Of a stretch of DNA of 12,714 bases, positions 7,480 to 12,714 are shown piece by piece. How positions within the stretch are numbered: the stretch's first letter is position 1; every line of letters starts with the position of its first letter. The position numbers and the translations under genes are program-made. The notes under the pieces were generated by a model. That model was given only the letters and a program-made list of their open reading frames with translations, had not been told where the DNA came from and made no database searches. The DNA is from Alphaproteobacteria bacterium (GTDB lineage Bacteria; Pseudomonadota; Alphaproteobacteria; Micavibrionales; Micavibrionaceae), in contig JALZUF010000258.1 in NCBI GenBank assembly GCA_023301785.1, forward strand, positions 1-12,714, given 5' to 3'.

Positions 7480-7512
7480 AAAAAGCCCACTATTCACTTA
7501 GCGGGCTTTTTT
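7480..7512 (+). terminator. Strong intrinsic terminator
   Basis: AAAAAGCCC (7480-7488) pairs with GGGCTTTTT (7503-7511) around a 14-base loop, and the T-tract continues to 7512. The minus-strand copy also has A/T-rich flanks, so it may also act on the leftward transcripts of the accessory patch. Confidence 0.85.
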
Positions 7513-7749
7513 GTATTCATTTATTTTTTGAGTCCCAAGAACATTATAGGCAGATCCAATTTTTTTAACATCGCCGTCTGAAACATTTTTACTTATTCAT
7601 TTTAAAAATTTGATTACAGCTTCTATGTTTTTTAAGATTTTTTCTAAATTTTCTACTTTTTCAATCTTTCCAATGAATAAATAAAAAACCAAAAAGCCAT
7701 AACAAATAATTAAAGCCACGATAATAAAAAATAAAACAAGTAAATAAAC
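7498..7749 (-). pseudogene. Possible gene remnant: open frame broken by one TGA
   Basis: Reading the minus strand leftward from 7749, a single frame stays open to a TGA at 7597-7599 and then continues in the same frame to a TAA at 7498-7500. It encodes a hydrophobic helix (LLVLFFIIVALIICYGFLVF), an amphipathic Lys/Glu segment (KIEKVENLEKILKNIEAVI), and after the TGA a polar tail (NVSDGDVKKIGSAYNVLG). There is no ATG, and the one GTG (7717-7719) has no Shine-Dalgarno. It overlaps the end of the 125-aa gene in another frame. It could be a decayed membrane-anchored protein beside a toxin-like gene, or chance openness of AT-rich DNA. I favour a remnant only weakly. Confidence 0.3.
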
Positions 7750-8038
7750 TTATGATATATATTATAAAAAATTTGTACTTTTTATTTGATAAAAAATACA
7801 ACGTAAACCCGCTCATTATAAAAAGAAAAAACTCAAATATCCTAAATACAATAAATAAAGAATATGGATTATATAATAACATTATATATATAGGATCAAA
7901 AAAATCTAGAAAAGATAATAAACCAAAAATAGATGTAATACATATGTAACCAATAGCTATGCTCACCAATATATATATAGGCCAGAAAAATTTTATATTA
8001 TCATTCCCAAGTAAACTCAGATTCTTCAATTTTGTCAT
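7661..8038 (-). CDS. Small multi-span membrane protein, candidate immunity protein
   Basis: A 125-aa, very hydrophobic, AT-rich gene. Likely membrane spans are residues 17-44, 60-84, 88-106 and perhaps 109-122, with a polar Lys-containing N-terminus and a short KD tail. Its ATG (8036-8038) lies within the last 13 codons of the upstream 372-aa gene, a 38-bp overlap suggesting translational coupling; the nearest Shine-Dalgarno-like run (GGGAGGA on the minus strand) is about 13 bases ahead, somewhat far. No family was recognised. Small integral membrane proteins directly downstream of a bacteriocin or polymorphic toxin are often immunity proteins, and some colicin M-like bacteriocins are known to have membrane-embedded ones. 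That role is inferred from context. The AT-rich bias alone can produce hydrophobic frames, which limits confidence that it is expressed. Confidence 0.6.
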   Translation of the reverse strand: MTKLKNLSLLGNDNIKFFWPIYILVSIAIGYICITSIFGLLSFLDFFDPIYIMLLYNPYSLFIVFRIFEFFLFIMSGFTLYFLSNKKYKFFIIYIISLFTCFIFYYRGFNYLLWLFGFLFIHWKD

Positions 8039-9119
8039 TGTTAAGCTTTATCCTCCCAATCATTTTTTCAGACAAAACTCCTTCAATCTCAAACTCTTTT
8101 GCATTACTTTTCTCTGCCAGAATTCTGTAACTTCTTAAATCTTTATCTTCTTTATTAAAATCATATCGGTCTTTAATTTTATTTTCAACATCCCCACGAA
8201 TAATTATAATATCCCCATTGCGTGTTGCTGTAAAACCTCCTGCCGATCTAACCTTAACACTTCCCGTAGAAAACACTTGGTCTGGGTTAAGTTTAAGATA
8301 ACCATCGCTACCCTTGATATCCCGATCCCAATAATCTTTAAATACTTTAGTTTCTCCATCCTTTAAAGACACAACATCCATAAGAGATTCATTAATAAAC
8401 CTATCTCTATTTTTCTTTATTGAAGACATATAAATAGGTTGTGACTCAATATCATTTCTATTCAGCTTTAATTTCTTACCATCACCTTGTAAATAATGAT
8501 TAAGAAACTTAGCAGATTGATCCAGCCCCCAAAATTCAAAATTTTTAATTTTCTCTCGTGCATCCCTCTCTGCTTTAATGATATCTACATTTTCACTATC
8601 TTTTAAAATTTCTTCCTTCCTGTATTTTTCTGAAACAGGTTTTCTATCGGGAACAGGTGGCATGCTTTCGATTTTTTGTTCTTGTATTTTACCCAACAAA
8701 AACTGTCCCATTTTTTCGACCAGTTTATCTTGGTCAACAGCTAAAGGCTTTGCCTGCTGAGCTTGCTTTGGCTTTCTCGGCGGCATCAAAGCAAAACCAT
8801 TTTGTTGCAGTTTTGGCTCTTGCTCTTTTTTCTTTTGCACCAACGCGGTTTCGGTTTCCCCACCGGGGAAGATTAAGCCATCAACACGTAAATCATTATC
8901 CCGTTGAAAATCTTTAATCGTATCGTCTAGATCACGGGTAATAATGCCCAAAGGCTTTCCGTCCCCCTCGCGCTCCTCTTTTGCTTTGGGGGGCGCGAAG
9001 CCGATATCATCCAATGCGCCGCGTATGGTGCGGACATCTTCTTCTTTATTGTCTAGGTTATTGCCGACGGCGCCGCCGATCAGCTGCGTTAGGTCTTTAA
9101 GACCACTCAAAAATGACAT
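8001..9119 (-). CDS. Peptidoglycan-binding-like protein with colicin M-like C-terminal domain (putative toxin)
   Basis: A 372-aa protein without a signal peptide. Residues 27-95 resemble a PG_binding_1-type domain: a helix (VRTIRGALDDIGF), ITRDLDDTIKDFQRDNDL, then RVDGLIFPGGETETAL. Residues 95-195 are a charged, Lys/Gln/Pro-rich linker. The C-terminal domain (about 195-365) contains LNHYL, FKDYWDRD, and a strand-rich end: GGFTATRNGD, IIIIRGDVENKI, DRYDFN, then KEFEIEG and MIGRIK. This resembles the colicin M lipid II-cleaving domain, whose motif is D-x-Y-D-x5-H-R. Asp317, Tyr319 and Asp320 match, but Lys326-Asp327 stand where His-Arg are expected, so activity is doubtful or the resemblance is only of fold. 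The start is set by AAGGAG (9127-9132). Base composition is ordinary in the N-terminal third and strongly AT-rich in the C-terminal half, as in a swapped toxin tip. The family call is by eye. Confidence 0.75.
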   Translation of the reverse strand: MSFLSGLKDLTQLIGGAVGNNLDNKEEDVRTIRGALDDIGFAPPKAKEEREGDGKPLGIITRDLDDTIKDFQRDNDLRVDGLIFPGGETETALVQKKKEQEPKLQQNGFALMPPRKPKQAQQAKPLAVDQDKLVEKMGQFLLGKIQEQKIESMPPVPDRKPVSEKYRKEEILKDSENVDIIKAERDAREKIKNFEFWGLDQSAKFLNHYLQGDGKKLKLNRNDIESQPIYMSSIKKNRDRFINESLMDVVSLKDGETKVFKDYWDRDIKGSDGYLKLNPDQVFSTGSVKVRSAGGFTATRNGDIIIIRGDVENKIKDRYDFNKEDKDLRSYRILAEKSNAKEFEIEGVLSEKMIGRIKLNNDKIEESEFTWE

Positions 9120-9154
9120 GCATTTTCTCCTTATTGTTTTGAATTTTGGGAAAT

Positions 9155-9186
9155 AAAAAACGCCCGAAAGATAAACTTTGGGCGTT
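9155..9186 (-). terminator. Terminator-like hairpin just upstream of the putative toxin gene
   Basis: AACGCCC and AAAG (9159-9170, one bulged G at 9166) pair with CTTT and GGGCGTT (9176-9186) around ATAAA, an 11-pair stem. On the minus strand it is followed by TTTTTTATTT, a proper U-tract. On the plus strand the tail (GCTTTT) is poor. It sits 40 bases upstream of the 372-aa gene. It either ends leftward transcription coming from dsbB or is an attenuator in the leader of the 372-aa gene. Confidence 0.65.
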
Positions 9187-9201
9187 GCTTTTGAATATAT
9201 T

Positions 9202-9229
9202 CCTATATTTTCGTTGGAGTGTTAAGCAA
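9202..9229 (-). promoter_or_regulatory. Weak candidate promoter for the putative toxin gene
   Basis: On the minus strand TTGCTT is followed after 16 bases by TATAGG. The match is only moderate (3/6 and 4/6). If used, transcription would begin just before the hairpin at 9155-9186, making that hairpin part of the leader. Confidence 0.25.
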
Positions 9230-9253
9230 TCCTTCCGAAACCCGCAGAAAAGC

Positions 9254-9282
9254 TTGACTTTTAGAGCGCTGTGATTTACATA
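9254..9282 (+). promoter_or_regulatory. Candidate promoter of the 40-aa membrane protein gene
   Basis: TTGACT (9254-9259) is a good -35, and TACATA (9277-9282) lies at 17-bp spacing as a modest -10. The start codon of the small gene is 36 bases beyond the -10. Confidence 0.35.
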
Positions 9283-9318
9283 TCCTTATTCAACATTAGA
9301 GATATAAGGACGTGCATC

Positions 9319-9441
9319 ATGTTTGATGACCTATTTAACTTCGCCAAAGAGCGAACATTGAAACAATCTGTAGGATTTTATTTATTCTACTTAGGGATCT
9401 TCATGGGCGTTAAAGGCTTCATGACAATGGCAGGGCTTTAA
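9319..9441 (+). CDS. 40-aa small membrane protein
   Basis: A short gene beginning MFDDLFNFAKERTLKQSVGF. An amphipathic, charged N-terminus with the KERTxKQ(S/A)xGFY pattern leads into one hydrophobic helix (about residues 19-39). I recall this N-terminal pattern from small alphaproteobacterial membrane proteins, but function is unknown. A TAAGGA Shine-Dalgarno (9305-9310) lies eight bases before the ATG, and a TTGACT-type -35 lies upstream, so expression is plausible despite the length. Its TAA (9439-9441) shares bases with the stop of the convergent dsbB (9438-9440): the palindrome TTAA serves both genes. Confidence 0.6.
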   Translation: MFDDLFNFAKERTLKQSVGFYLFYLGIFMGVKGFMTMAGL

Positions 9442-9962
9442 GCGTTATTACAGATTTTGCGCGCCGATATAAAGGCCACAACCGCAAGCCCTAAACAGAA
9501 GATAACATTCCAATTCGCCATCGATAAATTGAGTATCGGATCCGCCCACGGAATTTCATCGCATCGCACAGCATCGGTTCGGCTTTGTATTTGCGCCAAT
9601 ATCTCTTGCATATTCCCTTCCATCTTGGGTACAGCGCACCCCTCCAAGAAAGACTTCCACCATTTAAGTTCAACACCCGTATGGTAAAACGCAATCACAC
9701 TGTTGGCGAGAAACGTTACGCCAATCAGCCCCATAATAGCCGCCACAGCTTTCTTGGCTTTGAAAGAAATAGCCAAACCGATCAGCCCCAGTGCAATCAC
9801 AATCGCATAAGGCCAACGTTGGTAAATACAAAGCACACAAGGTTGCAGGCCAAAGACATGCTCACTCATTAACGCCATCCCCAGCGCAGAGGCAGAGATA
9901 ACAGCCATCGCAAGCGGCATAGAATGATGACAACCTAAAATCTTCACAATTAAATTTTTCAT
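9438..9962 (-). CDS. dsbB: DsbB-type disulfide bond formation protein
   Basis: A 174-aa inner-membrane protein that would reoxidise periplasmic DsbA and pass the electrons to quinone. Four membrane spans are visible. The first periplasmic loop carries the redox-active pair in PCVLC (Cys42, Cys45), followed by the conserved QRWPY. The second loop has Cys109 (EGCAVP) and Cys134 (VRCDEIPWADP), the pair that exchanges with DsbA. All four essential cysteines are therefore present. The ATG lies one base after the exoD stop codon, and its Shine-Dalgarno (AAAAGGA) is inside the last codons of exoD, so the two genes are translationally coupled. The 3' end overlaps the convergent 40-aa gene by four bases. 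No DsbA gene is in the window. Confidence 0.95.
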   Translation of the reverse strand: MKNLIVKILGCHHSMPLAMAVISASALGMALMSEHVFGLQPCVLCIYQRWPYAIVIALGLIGLAISFKAKKAVAAIMGLIGVTFLANSVIAFYHTGVELKWWKSFLEGCAVPKMEGNMQEILAQIQSRTDAVRCDEIPWADPILNLSMANWNVIFCLGLAVVAFISARKICNNA

Positions 9963-9963
9963 T

Positions 9964-10584
9964 TTAAATAAATCCTTTTATAAAGTTCTTTATGACATCA
10001 AAGGCTTCTGTTCCAAAAAACATCACACCGACAACCAAAATCGTCACCCACAATATACCCACAAACATGCCACCCAAAACGGCCAAACCATCGCGCATAA
10101 GCACACCAATCGCCATCAACGCAATACCAAACGCTGGAACTGTATTCGTTAAAGGCAACGGAATGGCTACACATAGAGACATCACCATGCCCGCCACACC
10201 AATAAGATTTGAGAAAATACCTTGCGTCATAAAAGACAAACGCGGACGAACAAAAAACTCCATCCGCTTTACCCAAGGATTTGCGGTTTCAATGAACCCC
10301 TCAACTTTTGCCTTAGAGACACTCCTTGCCTTCCAACTTTTTGGCAGCCAAACGATATGCCGCCCCATGGCCTGCTGGGCCGTTAGAATTAATAATGGCA
10401 GGGCAATAATGGTATTAATCCCCAGCGCAGGAATCGGCAAAGCCGCAGGTAAGGCGATAATAAACAGAATGAAGCCAAAGCCCCGCTCATGAAAGATATC
10501 AAGTAATTCTTTAATGGTTGTGGTTTCAGTTTTAATTTCAGCCATGGCATCAGCCAGAAGCTCGGAAAGGGTGCGAATAGTCAT
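9964..10584 (-). CDS. exoD: ExoD-family membrane protein
   Basis: An ExoD-type (exopolysaccharide synthesis) protein, 206 aa from the chosen ATG. The frame runs upstream to a TTG at 10653, but TTG and the intervening ATG at 10605 lack Shine-Dalgarno sites, and family members start close to LSELLADAM as here; no candidate has a strong ribosome site, so the start is uncertain. Typical features are ERGFGFILFIIALPAALPIPALG, a first hydrophobic pair near residues 37-67, the polar central segment with PKSWKARSVSKAKVEGFI and PWVKRMEFFVRPR, then three hydrophobic spans to the end. In rhizobia exoD mutants are affected in polysaccharide and alkali tolerance; the molecular function is not settled. It forms a coupled pair with dsbB. 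Confidence 0.88.
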   Translation of the reverse strand: MTIRTLSELLADAMAEIKTETTTIKELLDIFHERGFGFILFIIALPAALPIPALGINTIIALPLLILTAQQAMGRHIVWLPKSWKARSVSKAKVEGFIETANPWVKRMEFFVRPRLSFMTQGIFSNLIGVAGMVMSLCVAIPLPLTNTVPAFGIALMAIGVLMRDGLAVLGGMFVGILWVTILVVGVMFFGTEAFDVIKNFIKGFI

Positions 10585-10725
10585 GAACGTATTAAACACG
10601 AGCATGAGGACAAGGCAAAGCCCTAAATTTTCGATATAACCCAATAAAATCAATAATAAAGGTTGAATATCAAATAGCTTTTACGCTAAAAAGGCTCAGT
10701 CTATTGGTATGAATACATATCTGTT

Positions 10726-10810
10726 GCGGGTGTGGTGGAATTGGTAGACGCGCTGGATTCAAAATCCAGTTCCGCAAGGAGTGCCGGTTCAAGTCCGGCC
10801 ACCCGCACCA
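10726..10810 (+). tRNA. tRNA-Leu (anticodon CAA)
   Basis: An 85-base cloverleaf. The acceptor arm GCGGGTG (10726-10732) pairs with CACCCGC (10800-10806), with discriminator A and genome-encoded CCA (10808-10810). The anticodon stem CTGGA/TCCAG (10753-10757, 10765-10769) encloses TTCAAAA, giving anticodon CAA at 10760-10762, which reads UUG. The long variable arm TCC-GCAA-GGA and the T-arm CCGG-TTCAAGT-CCGG confirm a class II leucine tRNA. No strong promoter or terminator is evident next to it. Confidence 0.97.
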
Positions 10811-10835
10811 ATTTTCTTAATTAGCTTACGCTCTC

Positions 10836-11396
10836 TTAAAATCTATAAGCCATTTTCCCACGGAACTGCACGTCTTGACCATCTTTGTTGTCCGCCCCAC
10901 TTATTACGGTTTCTACCCCAGCAAATGTTGTGAAACTCGATTGCCCTCTGGCTCTCCATTCTGTATTGGTATGCCATGTTAATCCAAGCGATCCTTTTGT
11001 AAGACCTTCACTACCAAGCGGAAGCTCATCCGTAACCTCTCCTGTAAGCGTCAGGTTTGGTATATCAAAAAGTTCGCGTTCAGCAGTGATCGTAGCAAAT
11101 GAGTCACCATTATCAACCAACATACCTACGCCAGCGTTTACTAATAACTTTGGTGTATGAATAATAGGTGTGAGAAGCGTAACTCCCGTATCCGTAGGAT
11201 CATTCTGTGGGTTTTGTGCATCTGACTGTGCAAAATCTAGGGATTTATCTCGCGATGTGAAGGCTAGAGAAACTTCTAGTTCAAGGCGTTTGATTGCCCC
11301 GTGAGGTTTTGATCCTGTATCAGCAATGCCACCCGTCGCAGCGAACATTCCAGTTAATAAAGTTGCCGTAGTGGCCATTTGTTTAGGTGTTATCAT
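10836..11396 (-). CDS. Small predicted outer-membrane protein, function unknown
   Basis: A 186-aa exported protein. The ATG at 11394-11396 is preferred over the upstream ATG at 11429 because AGGGA lies about seven bases before it and the upstream start would begin at the promoter -10 and read through the palindrome. The N-terminus, MITPKQMATTATLLTGMF and following, is a plausible signal peptide cleaved near ADTGS. The mature protein has alternating strands (LELEVSLAFTSR, LLVNAGVGMLV, LTLTGEV, GSLGLTWHTN, WRARGQSSFTTF) and ends in FRGKMAYRF, with the terminal phenylalanine expected of an outer-membrane barrel. About eight strands fit this length. No family was recognised. It follows the di-heme oxidoreductase gene on the same strand but has its own promoter. 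Confidence 0.75.
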   Translation of the reverse strand: MITPKQMATTATLLTGMFAATGGIADTGSKPHGAIKRLELEVSLAFTSRDKSLDFAQSDAQNPQNDPTDTGVTLLTPIIHTPKLLVNAGVGMLVDNGDSFATITAERELFDIPNLTLTGEVTDELPLGSEGLTKGSLGLTWHTNTEWRARGQSSFTTFAGVETVISGADNKDGQDVQFRGKMAYRF

Positions 11397-11407
11397 AGCT
11401 TTTTCCC

Positions 11408-11428
11408 TGCAATATTTTTTATATTGCA
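11408..11428. promoter_or_regulatory. Perfect palindrome at the predicted transcription start (operator candidate)
   Basis: TGCAATAT (11408-11415) and ATATTGCA (11421-11428) are exact inverted repeats around TTTTT. The element lies immediately downstream of the -10 and ends just before the Shine-Dalgarno of the outer-membrane protein gene. That position suits a repressor operator; as RNA it could also form a 5' hairpin. I do not recognise the regulator. Confidence 0.5.
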
Positions 11429-11430
11429 AC

Positions 11431-11459
11431 GTTATGACACAAGTAAATTATTATGTCAA
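11431..11459 (-). promoter_or_regulatory. Promoter of the small outer-membrane protein gene
   Basis: On the minus strand the perfect -35 TTGACA (11454-11459) and CATAAC (11431-11436, 4/6) are spaced by 17 bases. Transcription would start near 11424, inside the palindrome at 11408-11428. Confidence 0.55.
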
Positions 11460-11482
11460 TAAAATTAGTTGGTAGTGGTCTT

Positions 11483-12714
11483 TTATAAGCTGTTCAGGAA
11501 GGTTAATAACGCGCCACGGTCTTCTTTTGGCATATTTTTGAAATCTTGCTTTGATTGCTCCGCTTCACCGCCATGCCATAGGATAGCCTCTTCCGCATTT
11601 CTAGCGCGCCCGTCATGGAGCAAAGTTGTGTGTTTATTGACGACCTTCACAAGTCCCAAGCCCCATAAAGGCGGTGTACGCCATTCACTGCCGCTTGCTT
11701 CATAATCAGGGCGACCATCGGCAAGCCCCTCGCCCATATCGTGAAGGAGCAAATCTGTGTAAGGCTGAATCTCCTGATAGCTTAGTTCTGAGACTTTATA
11801 TTTACCCGTTGTGATTTGCGGTACATGGCATGACGCGCACTTTGCCTTTTCAAACAATCGCGCCCCACGCTTAACCAATACATCTTCTACATCGCGCCTT
11901 GCTGGTGGCGCCAATGTTGAAACGTAAAAAGTCATTTTATCAAGCTGTTTATCTGACATATCAAGCGTGTCACCTTTTGGGGCGGCTTGGCATTCTTTTT
12001 GTGCTGGTGGACAATTTTCATTTGGGAACATAGAATTTGTAATCCCCATATCTCCCAGCGCGGCACTCGCATCTTGCTCTTTCAAGGTTGCAACATTCGC
12101 CTTCCACCCATAACGTCCAATAGATTTCTTATTCTTTACTTTATCCCAAACGTAATTGGGACGACCAGAAATACCATCACCATCGGCATCATCAGGATCA
12201 CTCATCGCCAAGATAGTTTTATTATCAATCGCATCAAGCAAGCCCATACCATGTACAGCAGGCGCAACGCGCGGTGAGAATAAAACATCTCGTCCAATCG
12301 GACCAAACGCCATATCGACAAATTCATAATTGGGTTTTCGAAGTGAGTATTTTGTACCATCAGGATATTGCCCTTCAATTTCCTGATAAATGATTTTTGC
12401 CATTCCTTCGGCGGGAACACCCGTCACACCATTATCATTGAGTTGCCCTCCGTAAACAGAGTGCGGCATAGGGCCACCATCTTCGGCAACCCCCTCAACA
12501 CTTATGCGCATCAACATCGATTTCATCGGATCACCAGTATTCAGTGGTGGACGTCCTCGTCCATCTTTAAAGTGACAGGCTGCGCATGACATACGATTAA
12601 AGGTTGGCCCCACACCGTCAAGCGACGTCACAGAGGCAGGAGCAGTAACCCACTTCGTATTAAACATTTTATTACCGAACGTGAAATCGCGCAGGTCTTC
12701 TGTTGGTAAGTTCG
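11483..12714 (-). CDS. Di-heme oxidoreductase, DUF1111/DHOR family (5' truncated)
   Basis: The frame is open at the right edge of the window: codons before the ATG at 12667 read LPTEDLRDFTFGNK and continue the family pattern (GNKMFNTKWV), so that ATG is internal and the gene runs off the window. The visible 409 residues contain two c-type heme sites: CAACH followed by FKDGRGRP (about 12570-12586), and CASCH (about 11825-11839). Between them is DPDDADGDGISGRPN, an aspartate-rich, possibly calcium-binding loop usual in this family. Near the C-terminus are TPPLWGLGL and LLHDGRARNAEEAILWHGG. These are periplasmic di-heme proteins related to bacterial cytochrome c peroxidases, often loosely called thiol oxidoreductases. 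In other bacteria they are frequently encoded beside imelysin-type iron-linked lipoproteins. Extra Cys219/Cys226 (counted from the internal ATG) might form a disulfide. Confidence 0.93.
   Translation of the reverse strand, partial: NLPTEDLRDFTFGNKMFNTKWVTAPASVTSLDGVGPTFNRMSCAACHFKDGRGRPPLNTGDPMKSMLMRISVEGVAEDGGPMPHSVYGGQLNDNGVTGVPAEGMAKIIYQEIEGQYPDGTKYSLRKPNYEFVDMAFGPIGRDVLFSPRVAPAVHGMGLLDAIDNKTILAMSDPDDADGDGISGRPNYVWDKVKNKKSIGRYGWKANVATLKEQDASAALGDMGITNSMFPNENCPPAQKECQAAPKGDTLDMSDKQLDKMTFYVSTLAPPARRDVEDVLVKRGARLFEKAKCASCHVPQITTGKYKVSELSYQEIQPYTDLLLHDMGEGLADGRPDYEASGSEWRTPPLWGLGLVKVVNKHTTLLHDGRARNAEEAILWHGGEAEQSKQDFKNMPKEDRGALLTFLNSL

Noticed and set aside
7498..7749. TGA read as tryptophan to explain the interrupted frame
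   Set aside because: TGA is used as the natural stop of the two adjacent genes (8001-9119 and 7661-8038), so recoding is unlikely.
7513..8000. CRISPR array or tandem repeats in the AT-rich patch
   Set aside because: No regularly spaced direct repeats; the similarity between segments is only low-complexity A/T sequence.
9992..10492. A 166-codon open frame on the plus strand
   Set aside because: It is exactly antisense to exoD, rich in residues typical of a reversed membrane-protein frame, and has no ribosome binding site.
9964..10653. Longer exoD starting at TTG 10653
   Set aside because: It is a TTG codon without a ribosome site, and the extra residues are not part of the usual family start.
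10726..10810. tRNA-Leu as an integration site for a mobile element
   Set aside because: No integrase, no repeated tRNA 3' fragment and no composition change are visible beside it.

Overview
The window looks like chromosomal DNA of a modest-GC alphaproteobacterium. The evidence is the UvrA sequence with its alphaproteobacterial-style first zinc-finger segment, the ExoD, HNH and small KERT-type proteins familiar from that class, C-terminal phenylalanines on predicted outer-membrane proteins, and E. coli-like promoters and Shine-Dalgarno sites. I cannot name a genus. Most of the window is housekeeping or envelope material, with one compositionally distinct, AT-rich accessory patch at about 7.5-8.6 kb.

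Layout, left to right. A 5'-truncated uvrA (excision repair) ends at a bidirectional terminator shared with a convergent FTR1-type iron permease. The permease promoter is overlapped by a Fur-box-like operator, and the gene is divergent from an outer-membrane beta-barrel gene that is followed closely by a phospholipase/carboxylesterase-type hydrolase. A convergent gene of unknown function (335 aa, barrel-like C-terminus but no signal peptide) follows. After a 411-bp AT-rich intergenic region comes an HNH endonuclease gene with an extended -10 promoter and a hairpin-bearing leader, then a small membrane protein and a strong terminator.

The accessory patch, on the minus strand, holds a 372-aa protein with a peptidoglycan-binding-like N-terminus and a C-terminal domain that resembles, by eye, the colicin M fold. 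Its last codons overlap a 125-aa multi-span hydrophobic protein. Base composition changes inside the 372-aa gene, from ordinary in the N-terminal part to very AT-rich in the C-terminal part and the next gene. This is the layout expected of a polymorphic toxin with its immunity protein, and it is my best candidate for an undescribed system. One expected catalytic residue (the colicin M histidine) is missing, so the call is tentative. Downstream lies a stretch of open frame broken by one stop codon, possibly a decayed gene.

The right end holds a 40-aa membrane protein whose stop overlaps the stop of dsbB, a coupled exoD-dsbB pair, tRNA-Leu(CAA), a small outer-membrane protein whose promoter carries a perfect palindrome at the predicted transcription start, and a 5'-truncated di-heme oxidoreductase (DUF1111/DHOR) running off the window. 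FTR1 with a Fur box, and DHOR, which often accompanies imelysin-type iron proteins, suggest envelope iron handling as one theme, although the two genes are 8 kb apart.
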